Shown here piece by piece: positions 33,250 to 44,852 of a stretch of 64,000 bases of DNA. Made by a program: the position numbers and the translations under genes. Position 1 is the stretch's first letter; each line of letters opens with the position of its first letter. Location of the stretch: contig OY755211.1 of NCBI GenBank assembly GCA_963576765.1, positions 26,500,084-26,564,083 of the forward strand. Reading direction: 5' to 3'. Origin of the DNA: Draba incana (taxonomy: Eukaryota; Streptophyta; Magnoliopsida; Brassicales; Brassicaceae). Under the pieces are notes generated by a model, which worked only from the letters and a program-made list of their open reading frames with translations, made no database searches and was not told where the DNA came from.

Positions 33250-33930
33250 TGCAGAGATTACCACCGTCTCGGTCAGATCCTTTCACGATTGAGTTAGAGC
33301 CCGGGACAGCTCCGATTTCTAAGGCTCCTTACATGATGGCTCCAGCAGAGTTAGCGGAACTAAATAAGCAATTGGAAGATCTGTTGAGTAAGGTTTTGTG
33401 CGACCGAGTGTGTCATCATGGGGAGCGCCGGTTTTGTTCGTAAAGAAAAAAGATGGGAGTATGCGTTTGTGTATTGACTGTCGAGGTCTGAACCAGGTCA
33501 GTGTGAAGAACAAGTACCCTCTCCTGAGGATTGATGAGCTTTTGGATCAGTTGAGGAGTGCTACTTGGTTCTCCAAGATAGACTTGGCGTTGAGTTATCA
33601 TCAGATCTTGATAGATGAGGCAGATGTTCGTAAGACAGCGTTCCGGACGAGATACAGGCATTTTGAGTTCGTGGTCATGCCTTTTGGTTTGACAAATGCG
33701 CTAGCGGCTTTCATGAGATTGATGAACGACGTGTTCAAGGAGTATCTCGATGTGTTTGTTATCATCATTATTGATGACATTCTGGTCTATTCTAGGAGTC
33801 CTGAGGAGCACGAGACTCATTTAAGATTGGTTTTGGAGAAGCTTCGAGAGCAGAAGCTGTATGCCAAGTTGGGTAAGTGCAGTTTTTGGCAGAGACAGAT
33901 GGGATTCCTTGGACATATTGTATCATTAGA
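33250..33930 (+). pseudogene. Chromovirus reverse transcriptase, truncated
   Basis: It reads DPFTIELEPGTAPISKAPYM in one frame, then after a frameshift near 33400 WGAPVLFVKKKDGSMRLCID, MPFGLTNALAAFMRLMNDVF and IIIDDILVYS. The last corresponds to the FIDD catalytic box, with the two aspartates kept. It ends after GFLGHIVS at the junction with MULE sequence; connection, RNase H and integrase are missing. Confidence 0.85.
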
Positions 33931-35211
33931 GCTAACTAGTCACCCAAACAAGAAATTCGGTTTACCCCATAAATATTACTCTTAAACAAGTCCAACTCAT
34001 ATAGAGGATAGAGAAATAAGTACCATACATGTGAGAAAAAAAAAACTCTTTATAGAATGACATATAAATAGTTTTTTAGAAACACTACGAAATGTAGAAT
34101 TCTGATCAGTCGATAGACTTCTCGTGTAGACTTCTGACAAGCCACTGGAAGTCTATAATTTGAATTACTTTTGCAATTTAGGCATAACCCAATGTAGACT
34201 TCTGAGAGTCACTGGAAGTCTACAAAGGTTACTTTTGCATTGGACCAGAAGTTTGACTTCTTGCGTAGACTTCCCAGGGAAGTCTACACAAAAAAGTGGG
34301 TCAGATTTGTATTTGACATATTTTGACTTTTAACTGTACGGATGGAGTAGACTTCCCAAGAAATATATGTACATGTCCATCCATACATGTCACTTTTGCA
34401 ATTGAGAAATATATGTAGACTTCCTGGGAAGTCTACTTTGCAAGTCAAAATATAGTCAAATGCAAAACTAAACCATTTTTTTGTTGTAGACTTCCCAGGA
34501 AGTCTACGCAATTAAGTCAAATGCAAAGTAACCCCATCACGTTGCTCTGGGTTTTTTTGTTTCCAAAAGAATTATGTAGACTTCCTGGAAGTCTACTTCA
34601 GGTTATTTTGCATAAAAGGTCAATTGCGAATCTGACCTCTTCGTTGACTTGTAGTCTACATGTCTGAACCAGATCTGAAATAAAAGTTTGGACTAGTTTT
34701 GGTACCTTTTCACCCGTTTGAGCTCGTTTTTCGCTTCCTCCACTGCCAAAACTTGGAAATCAAACCGATATTGAAGAATCCCCGATATCATTACGCAAGA
34801 TTTGAAAAAAATCGACCGGTTTTGGTAAAATATTCTGTAAACGAAAGTAAGCAAGATTTATTGATGAAATTGTAGAGGAGAAGAAATGAAAGAGGTAATA
34901 AAGCTTATATCAGAGCATTAAGAGCTCGAAAATCAGTTGTTGAGCCATTAAGAGCTCGAAATTGGTTGTTCATGGTGGTTGAAAAATTGATGAATATTGC
35001 ATTTCTGTAAATAAGTTGATTTATTTGGTCATTGATAATTGTCCTTCTTTCCGGTGAAGTCTACATGACATATTTGAAAGTCTACGTAATTACATTTTTT
35101 ACAAATACATGGAGAAAACATGGCAAAGATTGAAAAAATTGAGGAAAGAGAAAATAAGGTGTAAGTTTTGAATTGACTTCAAATAAGGGTATATTTCAGA
35201 AAACATCTCTA
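33931..35211. other. Right arm of the MULE with palindromic motif cluster
   Basis: Non-coding. It holds about 17 copies of GTAGACTTC or its complement. Four are perfect or near-perfect palindromes, GTAGACTTCC joined to GGAAGTCTAC by one to three bases or overlapping (34265-34287, 34415-34436, 34486-34507, 34576-34596). A looser inverted pair is at 34194-34223. The terminal repeat closes at 35211. Confidence 0.85.
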
Positions 35212-35220
35212 TAATATCTA

Positions 35221-36199
35221 TGGGTAATTTATGTATTTGTATTGTCGCGAACGAGGCGACATAATTTGTGATTGATCATTATTTATAACATACAGTGAAA
35301 AAATCATAATAAAATGAAATATAATTATTTTGATTGGCAATTGCTGAACAGTAAAAGAATATTTAAAATCTTTATATACGGACAGATGAGGAAAACGTAC
35401 GTTTAAAATGATTTATTAATTATAAGAAAACTATATAAATGACTTTCATCATAGTTAAAGTTGATAAATTTTAAAATTAAATCAAGTTCTATTTATTCTT
35501 ATATTTATTCTATAAGAGAAACTAAAAGAGCAATCATACTGTTTGATTTAACAAATTATATACTTTATTTGTATAATTTTAGATGTTTTTTTAGACAATT
35601 TATTTTCTATTTTGGAAGATTTATTCCTTTAAAACAATTATTGGAGGGATCCGCTTTTGCACAATCAATAAACACATGAAAACCATAGAAAACACGAATG
35701 GGGATATTTTTTTACTATTCTATGATATGCAAATCGTAATGAGGACAAGAAAGAGAGAAAGAGAGAAAATGACCATGATGAGTCAAAGGAAGTCAAGTCA
35801 GAAAACAAGAGAATATGAATGAGACTTCGCGTCGAACGGTCATGGTCGACATAGTATCCATGCGTTTAGTAGAGAAATTTAATGGTGAGATAAAGAGAAA
35901 GTGAGTATAAGGGATCGATGGAGTTTCGGCCAAAGACGAATCACAACCGAATAATAAACAGTGATAAGCCGATAATAGTCCTAAACTACCGGAAAGAGTC
36001 ACAAATTTGTATGACTTCTCGTATTGCGGGCGGCTTCTGACATATCAGATTAAGCACCAGGGTGGTCTCTCTGAATCACCTTTGTTAAAGTTTAATTGTT
36101 CGCTAATATATGGACCACCTGTTTTTACCCTAGCATGCATAATGAAAATACTTTTATCCTTTGGCTGAGAATTCAGATATTGGAGACTATTTTGGAGTG
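35221..36199. other. AT-rich stretch without recognised features
   Basis: The open frames at 35461-35679 (plus) and 35793-36002 (minus) have low-complexity composition and no family signature. I see nothing else here. It separates the MULE from the first CACTA element. Confidence 0.5.
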
Positions 36200-37085
36200 A
36201 TACACTACAAGAAAACATGTCATTTGTGACCACCAAAAGCATCGCAAATTCGTCACAAATGACCCGTTTGCGACTACTTTGCGACAGAAACAAGCCGTCG
36301 CAAAACGTGCGTTGCTAATTTGCGACGCTAGAAATCCGTTGCAAATTAGCGACCTATTTGTGAATTTATTTTATTCGTCGCTAATTTGCGACGGATTAAT
36401 AACTCCATAACTCAGTCGCAAATAAGCGACACAATTGTGACTCATGAGGTAGTCACTAATTAGCAACGTATTTGGGACTGCCTTTGGCGTGGCAAATAAG
36501 CGACTAATTAGCGACTTCTGATTTTGCGACTGATTTATGACTAACTATATTCGTCGCAAATTAACGACTAATTAGCTTCTAGTTAGAGACTATAATGTTG
36601 TTGTCACATTTTGGGTTAGTCATATTTTGGTCACTGATTTGCCACTGATTTGCCACTTATATGCTACTAATTATTTATTTGTTTTGCTTTCAATTGTCAA
36701 AATCGAATAAATAACCAAAAACCTTGAAATTAAAAGCATACTACATAATCAAGCATTTAAAGTACAAAATGGTTGAAACCAAAGTACAAAAAGTATTACA
36801 ACATGCTAGTTTGTTAAGAAGAAAGAGTTCTTGTGACCAAAAAACAAGAAGAAGAGAGAGTTCAAGAGTTGAAGAAGCAGCCTAAGTGTTGGATCTTTGT
36901 TCTTCATGAACTCGATCATCTTCACCATCAACTTGATGAAACCTAATACATAGATCATGGAAAGAATAAGCAAACATCCGTGAACAATACACATTTAGAT
37001 CAATACAACATACATATAATATACATATCATCATTGAAGAAGGAACTCACATTAAGAACAAAGAATGAAACACCAATATGATGTA

Positions 37086-37166
37086 CCTTCTGCTTGGCAG
37101 CCACTTTATCTTCTTTCATTCTGTCACACTCTTCTCCGAGAGAATGCTGAAGCTTCTCAGCCGCAA
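37086..37166 (-). pseudogene. Captured exon, coiled-coil, unidentified
   Basis: The minus strand reads AAEKLQHSLGEECDRMKEDK followed by VAAKQK and a GT (aag then gtacat) that could be a splice donor. The charged heptad-like composition suggests a coiled coil. I do not recognise the parent gene. Confidence 0.35.
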
Positions 37167-38013
37167 CTGTACATCATTTTTCTCTTATGTGATTTTCAAT
37201 TGCATCCTAGTAGTCATAACCAATAAAGAGAAACCAAACTTGAATAAGAAAATCATTTGGAAGTTGAGTTGTTGAATGAATGAGAAGAAACCAGGGGATG
37301 TAAAGCCTTACCATGTCAACTATGACAAAATTTCTAGTTTTTGGGAGAGATATTTCATTTTAGATTTCAGATTCCATAGAATACGATCATGAATTGCAGG
37401 CGGCAATGTTTTGATCAAGCTGCTTAAAAGTGAAAACTTATTATCTCAAGTTCTCAACATCTAATTTCCCAGTAATATAATTTGACCCAAGTTTCCATTC
37501 TAACATTGCAAAAACCAAAAAAAAAATCGAGATTTCGTAGTCTTATGCTAATTATCCAACATCAGATAGCTTTAGGGGGCAAAAGATTATATAAATCTTA
37601 AAAAAGAATATCAAAAGAATAAATTTTCTTACAATATGAATCTACCAACGAACTCTTTCATAAGTCATAAAACCCATTTTTTATTGGCTTTAGATAAAGT
37701 TAAAGTAAAGATTCTTACTTACCCTACACACAACATATTTTTCTCCATGAAGCTAAATAACCTCCAAAGTATCCTATAGTTAACTAACATCAGAATACGC
37801 AGGAAACTAAACTAACCTAACAAGCACAAATATACAAGTAAATCTCAGAATACTAATACAGAAGCTAAATGCTTTCTTTTCTCGATCAAACTGAACAAAC
37901 AAAGGAAGTAGTAAAGAATGTTCATCGCGGATTCAACTAAAACCACCAAAATGGAAACCGTAAGAAATTGAAATCACCATTTGATAAAAAAATTCATAGA
38001 AACATGGACTCAC

Positions 38014-38115
38014 CGCATCATCAACAGAGCCAGTTTGATCATAGACTGCCCTTTTCTTTTCATCCCCGAGAATTGATATCACTTTTTGTAGCAGTTGGAA
38101 CTTCTCTATAGCATC
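38014..38115 (-). pseudogene. Captured DnaJ-domain exon
   Basis: A minus-strand exon of 102 bp is bounded by an acceptor (ttacag) and a donor (gtgagt). It encodes DAIEKFQLLQKVISILGDE followed by KKRAVYDQTGSVDDA. This is the C-terminal part of a J domain plus linker, close to the Arabidopsis DNAJ group that includes ATJ6. The HPD catalytic loop lies in an upstream exon that is not present, so the piece cannot act as an Hsp70 co-chaperone. The intact splice sites show it was captured as genomic DNA, not cDNA. Confidence 0.75.
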
Positions 38116-38414
38116 CTGTAACAAACCAAGAGTTGAATATCCATGTAAATGAACCCAAATAAACTTGAGAGAAAATCACAAGAAATAGTTTTTAAAAATA
38201 ACCTCACAATAGACAAGTTCCTTAATCCAATAAACCAACACAACACAAGATTGAATTTTTTATAGCAAAGTTCTAGCTTGCTCACCTTAATTCCCAAACA
38301 AAGTTCCTTAATCCATTAAACTAAACACAAGACTAATGGGTCATTTCTGCAACTACAAAGCTATAAGCTTGGTGTTTATACACACACAGAGATTTGTGAA
38401 CATAAGAAAGACAA

Positions 38415-38528
38415 CTACTTGTATTGCTGCTCGATTTTGTAAACATCTGGAGCTAATTCACGACAAACCTCACACCAATCTGCATAAAATTCTACCACTG
38501 TTGGTTTCCCATTCGACAAAGCCGACAT
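38415..38528 (-). pseudogene. HCF164: Captured thioredoxin-like exon (HCF164-type)
   Basis: The minus strand encodes MSALSNGKPTVVEFYADWCE then VCRELAPDVYKIEQQYK and a stop. The WCEVC active site and flanking residues match HCF164, the thylakoid thioredoxin-like protein needed for cytochrome b6f assembly. Only this 37-residue stretch is present: no transit peptide, membrane anchor or C-terminal half of the fold, so it should not be functional. It lies in the same orientation as the DnaJ exon and the Gly/Lys-rich frame to its right, which could allow a chimeric transcript. Confidence 0.75.
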
Positions 38529-38534
38529 AAATCA

Positions 38535-38720
38535 TTAACCATGGTTGCTCGCAGGAGCTTTAGAGCCTTTTCCAGTACCACCGGTTAGACCTTTTGCTCC
38601 AAGGTTGGTCGCAGGAGCTTTAGAGCCTTTTCCAGTACCTCCGGTTGGAGCTTTTGCTCTTCCACTACCATCGCCTCTGCCACTAGCACCGCCTCTGCCA
38701 CTAGAATCGTCTTTCATCAT
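38535..38720 (-). CDS. Short Gly/Lys/Ala-rich ORF in CACTA 1
   Basis: A 61-residue frame beginning MMKDDSSGRGGASGRGDGSG has two imperfect copies of TGGTGKGSKAPA, each from a DNA repeat (ggagctttagagccttttcc at 38556 and 38616). It could be the 5' exon of a captured gene; the T-rich, CT-poor sequence to its right (38720-39060) looks like a leader. I do not recognise it. Coding status is uncertain. Confidence 0.35.
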   Translation of the reverse strand: MMKDDSSGRGGASGRGDGSGRAKAPTGGTGKGSKAPATNLGAKGLTGGTGKGSKAPASNHG

Positions 38721-40347
38721 CAGATATGAGATTCGAGTGAGTGGGAGAAAGAGTGAGGATGGTTTAGTGGATTAGGGTTTAGGAGAGTTGAATATTGAAA
38801 GAGAATTAAGGGATTGAGACAAAGAGAGATGAAGAATGATGTGTTTTGGAAGAGAAAAAGCAAAAGGTTGAAAATTAGGGCTAATGAGATGAAGAATCAA
38901 AGGTTTTTTCGATTCGCAAGCTCAGAACCAACATAATCTAGAGAGAGAGATTACATAGAGATATAATCGACGATATGTGGAAGAAACGAAAGAGATTTGT
39001 GAAGATTCAAAGAAATTCTCGAAATCGCCTAAGGTCGAGAGAGATTTAGAAACTAAAGGTTTGTGGCCAAATGAACAGATAAGGAGACGAAGAGATAAAA
39101 CAAAAATTTAGTATGTTTTATATTTTGGGCAAACACTTAGCCGCAAAAACCAAAACAATTTTAGGCTCCAAAATTTCAATTTCCCGCTTAATCAATTTCA
39201 GATATTTTGGTAAATTTGTGACTATATTGTGACTAATTTGTCACTCTTTTGTGACTCTATTTAGTAGTGACAAATCTTTACCCTAAACCCTAAACATTTG
39301 GACCAAACACACTAATCTATTACTGTTTCCAATCAATTTCCCTTGTATTTCTTGATCTTTTGGTTGATTGTATCAATTAAAAAAGTAGAAATCAAGTAAA
39401 CATAGTAAAATCTTGAAAATTATCAAATGTAAGAGATAACTTATAAGGGTTTCATGTTCTTCACAAAACATTAATGTTGTTCTCACATAAATATTTTTTG
39501 GAAATTGATTTTCTCACTACAACCACATCTTGGCTACTTTGTCATTGATTTTAGTACAAGCAAAATACAACTATGAATCACAGAAACATACATTTTGGGT
39601 TTTAATGTGTTGTAATGTAAAATGAAGTGGCAAAGTAGTCACTAATCAGTCGCAGATTTACTTCTGCGTTGCAAATGTGTCGCAAAGTAGTGGTATATTT
39701 GTGGCTATTTTGTGACGTTAGTATGGGTTTCAGATAAACCCTATATAGTCACTAAAGAGTCACAAATTCGTCACTACCAATTTTTTAAAAACTTGTTAAT
39801 CTGAAACTCTAAACCCTATATGGCCACTAAAGAGTCACAAATTCGTCACTACCAATTTTTCAAAAATTGTTGTTACCTACATTTGCACTCAAGACCTTAT
39901 TGTGGCAAATGAGTCGTAAATTAGTCACTACGTTGTGACATCGCTTTAGTGTTTCAAATATCCAAACCCTAAACCATATTTCGTCACAAATCGGTCACAA
40001 ACCAGTCGTAAATTAGTGACTACGTTGTGACATCTTGGTAGACACTAAATTGTGACTCCAAATGTCGTTAGGAAAGCGTCGCAAATGTGCCACGGCCTAT
40101 AACGTCACAAATAAGTCTTAAATTTGTGACTACTTTGCGACTACCTGGGAACCTTCGAAAAAGAGTCGTAAATCGGTCGCTAATGTGTGACACATTTGCG
40201 ACTAGGTTTATCAGTCACAAATATGCGACTGATATTATCTTAGTCGCAAATTCGTCACATATCCGTCTTAAGTTAGTCGCAAATATTAGTGACTAATTTC
40301 GCAGTCACAAACAGTAGTCATTTCTGGACTGTTTTCTTGTAGTGATA

Positions 40348-40959
40348 TTAAAGTAATTTCTACTTTGCCTGGACTTTTGATAAGAGAACTCTGCCACACG
40401 TTCCATTTCTGGGTAGCGATACCTCATTGTTGGCTTTTTGTTGCCCCAGATCCTTTATCTCTGAATAGCGAGATCTGCTACCGAGGGTTGTTGGATCAGG
40501 GTTTCTTTTCTATGGGCTCGAGCCATTGTAGTATCAGGTCCAAAGCCTATATCAAAGCTATCGTCAAGCAATAAGCTGATCCATCTGAGATGTTAGGACC
40601 TCCATCATGTCATGTGACTACAGATAACTCGTCCAACTTAAGACGATTATTATATCTCCAACGGTTTTAAGTTGGATATATTGTTTTTTAGTTTTTAAAA
40701 CAAAATTTAATACATTTCTATTTGACATGATTATTTGTATTCTATAATTTATTTTATTATTAGTTGAATTGTATTTAGTTAGATGATAAATAATTTTTCA
40801 TTTATAAAAGTACTTTTTTCTTCTTAATTTGTATATAAAATATTTAGATAGTAATTATTATGGTACAAATGAAGTAGTAGATTTCAGATCTAGAATGTAT
40901 TTACACTTAATACGAATCCATATTTTCAAGGCCAGCTTTGTATTTAACTCAATTAAGAC
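40348..40959. other. Unassigned stretch between transposons
   Basis: A 69-residue frame (40365-40574, LPGLLIRELCHTFHFWVAIP...) is in a non-repetitive stretch that was continuous with 36050-36200 before CACTA 1 inserted. It might be a decayed host exon, but I cannot identify it. The remainder is AT-rich. Confidence 0.3.
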
Positions 40960-41834
40960 CAGGGCCGTCTCAAACTTTATAGAGGCCCTGTTCAAATATC
41001 AAAATTAGGCCTTAAATATTATTAGTTTTTAAACGTTAATTATATATAAAAAAAATTACCTATAACTTATCCTAATGAATAGTTTATAATCATAAATATT
41101 ATTTTTCTTATTTTTTTTACAACAAATAAAATTTTATTACTCAAAATTGTTTCCTTCATATAGTTACAACTAAAAAATTATTTTTAAACAAAATCATTGT
41201 TCTTATCGATCAAAAAAGAATCACGTCGAGTCTTTTTTAGTTTGAGTTTGTAACTTGAAGAATAAATTTACTTATAAATATAATAAAAAAATGTTTAGTA
41301 TATTAGACATTATAACATATCACTGAGTAAATAAATAAAAACATGAAAGTACTTTAAGATGTTGTCTTGAATGATTAAAAATGGCAGATTCTGAAACTCG
41401 AATCAATTTTATATATAGCTTTGTTATGAAAGTGTTTACAAAAACTTTTTTTTTAGAGAATTTGCGGAGAATTTGTTTGATTTTTTCAATATATATACCA
41501 AATCTAATTAACAAAAATATATAAATGTAGTCAAGTAAAAGACTTTTACATAATTAATATTCAAAAGACCTTTTCCTTTAATATTAACAATTGATACTAA
41601 TTCCTACATCATTTTTCTATGCTAATTATATATATAAAAATTAAGTAATCCTTAATTTAGTTCTTTTTTATTTGGTTGTCTAAATAGAATTATTTTTTTT
41701 TTCAAAATCTTAAATGGTTAACAAACTCAAATCTTTTTAATAACATTTACTTATATTTAAAAAAAAAATTGGGCCCTTCTAAATTATGGGCAATGTTCGA
41801 CCGCACTACTTGCACACGTAAATAGACGACCCTG
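40960..41834. mobile_element. Non-autonomous hAT-like element
   Basis: The ends are CAGGGCCGTCT (left) and, reverse-complemented, CAGGGTCGTCT (right). Flanks attaagac (40952-40959) and cataagac (41835-41842) agree at 6 of 8 positions, as expected for an aged hAT target duplication. The 875-bp interior is AT-rich and contains gaggccctgttcaaa/gggcccttc phrases but no transposase. Confidence 0.65.
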
Positions 41835-41842
41835 CATAAGAC

Positions 41843-42552
41843 AATTACAAATTCGAGAGCTTAGCTTATACTATACATAACAAATCCATCTTGCGTGCTA
41901 AAACTATGCAAAATACGACGCTTTTATACACACACATTAGTACATTACACATATGGATTTACATGTGGCCGGCCGTATTAAAAGGCATAGCCTCAAAAAT
42001 TTAAACCTAAATCTAACACTCATGTTTTCCTTCAAACAAAAGACAAAAGAAAATGATATTTTGAGTTTTGGTATACCAGCCAAAAAATATTAGTGAATTG
42101 TATCACTATATGAATGTTTCCAATAAAAAAATATTTTTATAAGAGAGAGGTAGATAAAGGACAGTGGTCAGACAAGAAGGGTTAACAAATGGACCACTAC
42201 AATTGAAATAAATGTACTTAAAAGACATAACCTCCACTAAAAATAGTTATAATTTATAAACTAGCCAAAATAGCCATAATTAAAAAAAACTATAATTCAT
42301 AAGATAGCCAAAATTATAATCTTTAAATTTAGGAATTTTCACTAGTTTATGAGTTAACCCATCTTAATTTTTATAAAAATATATTGAAAAAAGAATAATT
42401 AGTGGGATAACAATAAAAAAAACTGTAAAATAAATAACTAACAAAAAACCCTAAATCTAATAGCCATTAATTTGAAACATTAGTTACTTTTAGTTAGTTA
42501 TTTAGTTTTAACTTTTTTTTTCTTTGTTATTCCACGAATTAACACAAGAGAA
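41843..42552. other. AT-rich stretch without recognised features
   Basis: Mostly A/T with poly(A) and poly(T) runs and repeats of aaatagttataattt type near 42240-42300. No coding or RNA feature is apparent. Confidence 0.5.
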
Positions 42553-42669
42553 TAACACTACAAGAAAACAGTCAATTAGTGACTACTGTTTGTGACTGAA
42601 AAATCAGTCACAAATATTTGCGACTACTTTGAGACGAATTTCCGACTGATTTGCCACGCCAATAAAAGG

Positions 42670-44205
42670 TGTAACACCCAAACTTTTTTTTTTTTAAATT
42701 AATTAACCCGGATTAATGATCCCATAATCATTAATCCTCAGCGGCTAACTCAGGGTGAATTCAAATGCGGAATAAATAACCATAAATAAAATCAAACTCC
42801 AATACCAATAACCATCTCAAATAATTTCTAGCAACCTAACAGGCTACTAATATCTCAACATAAACAATAATAAGGCCCTATCATCCTCCGTCCTTGCCTC
42901 CAGTCCCAGATCACGCTTTCCCATTACCTACAACTCAAAGGAACACGGGAGTTGCGTGAGTATTATCATAAATACTCAGTGAAGCGGTCATCCCGCGAAA
43001 GATTAACATAATTAACATTATCAATTTATCACAATCCAATAACCAAATTTTACTTTTAATTAATCAATCATATAACACAATTCACACAAACAAACACCAT
43101 GAATGCTAACCTACATCAATCATCGCAATCACGCACTCACCTCGATAACGGTTGAACTCTCGATACAAACCTGCAACCGCAGAACCGACTCAACGACGAT
43201 CTGCCACGGATTAATTCATAATTAATACTCGAAAACTAATCAATGAACTAATCTCCTAAACCGACCAACCCACGGTCCAAATTAATTTAATTCCCCATTA
43301 AATTAATTTCCCCGATTAACTTCCTAATTAATATCCACAATTAATTATAAATTAATCTCTAAACCGAACCAAACCATGGTTCAAATTAATTTAATTATCC
43401 AATTAAATTAATTCTCGGTTTACTTCCTAAACCAACTCACTTAACTTGAACCACCTAATTAAACCAACTAATTGAATTAAACCACTACTAAACCAATTAA
43501 ATAAATTGAACCACCCTTGGTTCAATTAACCAAAACCAAATCCCCTTAACCAACAGCTCCATCATCTTCTTCTTCCTCAAGATCACGAGTCGCTCGCCCC
43601 TCCATGACACGCCGCCTCTGCTCGAGCTTGCCACCACCCTCGCCGCTGCCCAAACAGCTCCCGCCGCCGGCGCTCCGACGTTACCCCAAGGCCAGCGCTT
43701 CCTCACGCCCAGCCTCCACCACGTGACGATCACGAACGCGTAGCCACCAACGCCGAGATTCTCTTCACGCCGGCCAGCCGCACCGCTCACCGCCGATGGC
43801 ACCACGGCGCTTGGTAACAAGGCACGATCATCCCCACCAATAACAATCGGTCTAGCCCTAAAGACTCTACCCAAGGATTCTAAACGATCAAAAGAGAAGA
43901 AGAGATGAAACTTACCGAGCAAGAGATGGGAGACGATGAAACTTGACTAACACGGCACCACCACGGCACAAGCTTCTCCACCGATCACCAAATCGCACGA
44001 CACAAGGGAAGAAGGAGGCTGCTCGATCGTTCTAATAATAATAGGGTTCACACACACTTCTCAAAAATTGCAAATAAGCCCCTTCGCTTCTTCCTTCTTA
44101 CGAATTGACCCCAAAATTTCGAAAGTTGCAAAAACAACCCCAATTAAATTCCCGCAGAATTTAATTATTTTAAACCTTTTCACAATCTCGATCACGGATG
44201 TTACA
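42670..44205 (-). repeat. 3' LTR of the chromovirus
   Basis: 1536 bp, nearly identical to 49951-51487. The differences I see are a/c near 43047, t/c near 43589, c/t near 43810, a/g near 44065 and one T in the run near 42690. It contains the two-hairpin block (GAGTATT/AATACTC at 42958-42977; CAACTC/GAGTTG at 42931-42954). Confidence 0.95.
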
Positions 44206-44219
44206 ATTCTCCCCCACTA
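44206..44219 (-). promoter_or_regulatory. Polypurine tract
   Basis: The minus strand reads agtgggggagaat immediately before the 3' LTR, the primer for plus-strand DNA synthesis. Confidence 0.85.
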
Positions 44220-44432
44220 ACACTGGATTCGTCCTCGAATCCCGACAAAACTGTCTACAAAAGACCACAACTCCTACTCAACCCGTACCGGTTCAACTAT
44301 CCAAGATCATACACTCGATCTCTGAGTCCTAGTTCAGTCTCATATCTATACGCCCGTTTTACGACATTTATTACTCTTAACTCATTCTGCACCACTCGCA
44401 CTCGCGGGACGCATCCCTTGAGCTATCGGTGT

Positions 44433-44576
44433 CTTTGACTGTCCATCAGTCTCTGACTGCCCATCAGTCTCTGGCTGTCCATCAGCCTCTGACTGCCCAT
44501 CAGTCCCTGGCTGCCCATCAGCCTCTGACAGCCCATCAGTCTCTGACTGTCCATCAGCCTCTGACTGTCCATCGGT
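44433..44576 (-). repeat. 18-bp minisatellite in the chromovirus 3' region
   Basis: Eight tandem units of ctctgactgcccatcagt with scattered changes (ggctg, gactgt, gacagc). They lie between the end of pol and the polypurine tract, so they would be in the element's RNA. Confidence 0.95.
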
Positions 44577-44852
44577 CTCGATAAAACATGAATGAGTAAT
44601 TCAGAGCCGCAGCCCCTAGAGTAATAAATTCTAAAACGTCTATAAATATCTATTGACCCGAACTATCTCGCACGGACTATCAATACATATCACATATAAG
44701 AATCGCAATCTTATAATCTTATAGATAAAATAAGGAATCACTCCATCTTATTAAATCTCAAAACGTAGAATCGTTACAACATAAACAAAAATACAACAAC
44801 AAAGCATCAACATGCTAACCCAAAACTAGAACCACAAAGATAAAATAAAGGC

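Larger units (their letters stand above)
29980..33930 (+). mobile_element. Truncated Ty3/gypsy chromovirus with 5' LTR
   Basis: The order is 5' LTR (29980-31032), iMet primer-binding site, gag, protease and part of reverse transcriptase. Homology to the intact relative at 42670-51487 stops within GFLGHIVS at about 33925-33931, where MULE sequence resumes. RNase H, integrase and the 3' LTR were lost in a deletion, so no matching target duplication is visible on the right. It inserted at the start of the MULE transposase. Confidence 0.9.
17825..35211. mobile_element. Mutator-like element (MULE) with DUF1985 gene, split by two retrotransposons
   Basis: The left end (gggagaattgctaaaata..., 17825) and the reverse complement of the right end (gagatgttttctgaaata..., ending 35211) agree at about 16 of 23 positions. 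They agree again further in (cccttatttga, acaccttat). Flanks are tatattatc (17816-17824) and tataatatc (35212-35220), a 9-bp duplication with one change, the length typical of Mutator-like elements. Inside are a GRF zinc-finger gene, a DUF1985 gene and a minus-strand MuDR-type transposase, plus about 50 copies of a GTAGACTTC-type motif. Two LTR retrotransposons (22605-28702 and 29980 to about 33930) inserted later. Removing them leaves roughly 7.3 kb. Confidence 0.85.
36203..40344 (-). mobile_element. CACTA transposon 1, carrying captured host exons
   Basis: The left end CACTACAAGAAAACATG (36203) and right end TTTTCTTGTAGTG (40344) are inverted. Flanks are the 3-bp duplication ata (36200-36202, 40345-40347), as for En/Spm CACTA elements. 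Both subterminal regions (36220-36680, 39600-40330) are packed with GTCGCAAATT/TTTGCGAC-type repeats, expected binding sites for a CACTA TnpA-like protein. No transposase is encoded. The centre carries minus-strand exon pieces from at least two host genes, so it is a non-autonomous gene-capturing element. Confidence 0.92.

Noticed and set aside
35461..35679. 72-residue AT-rich frame with organelle-like composition
   Set aside because: The I/Y/F/K-rich composition is expected from 75-80 percent AT sequence, and no known organellar protein could be recognised.
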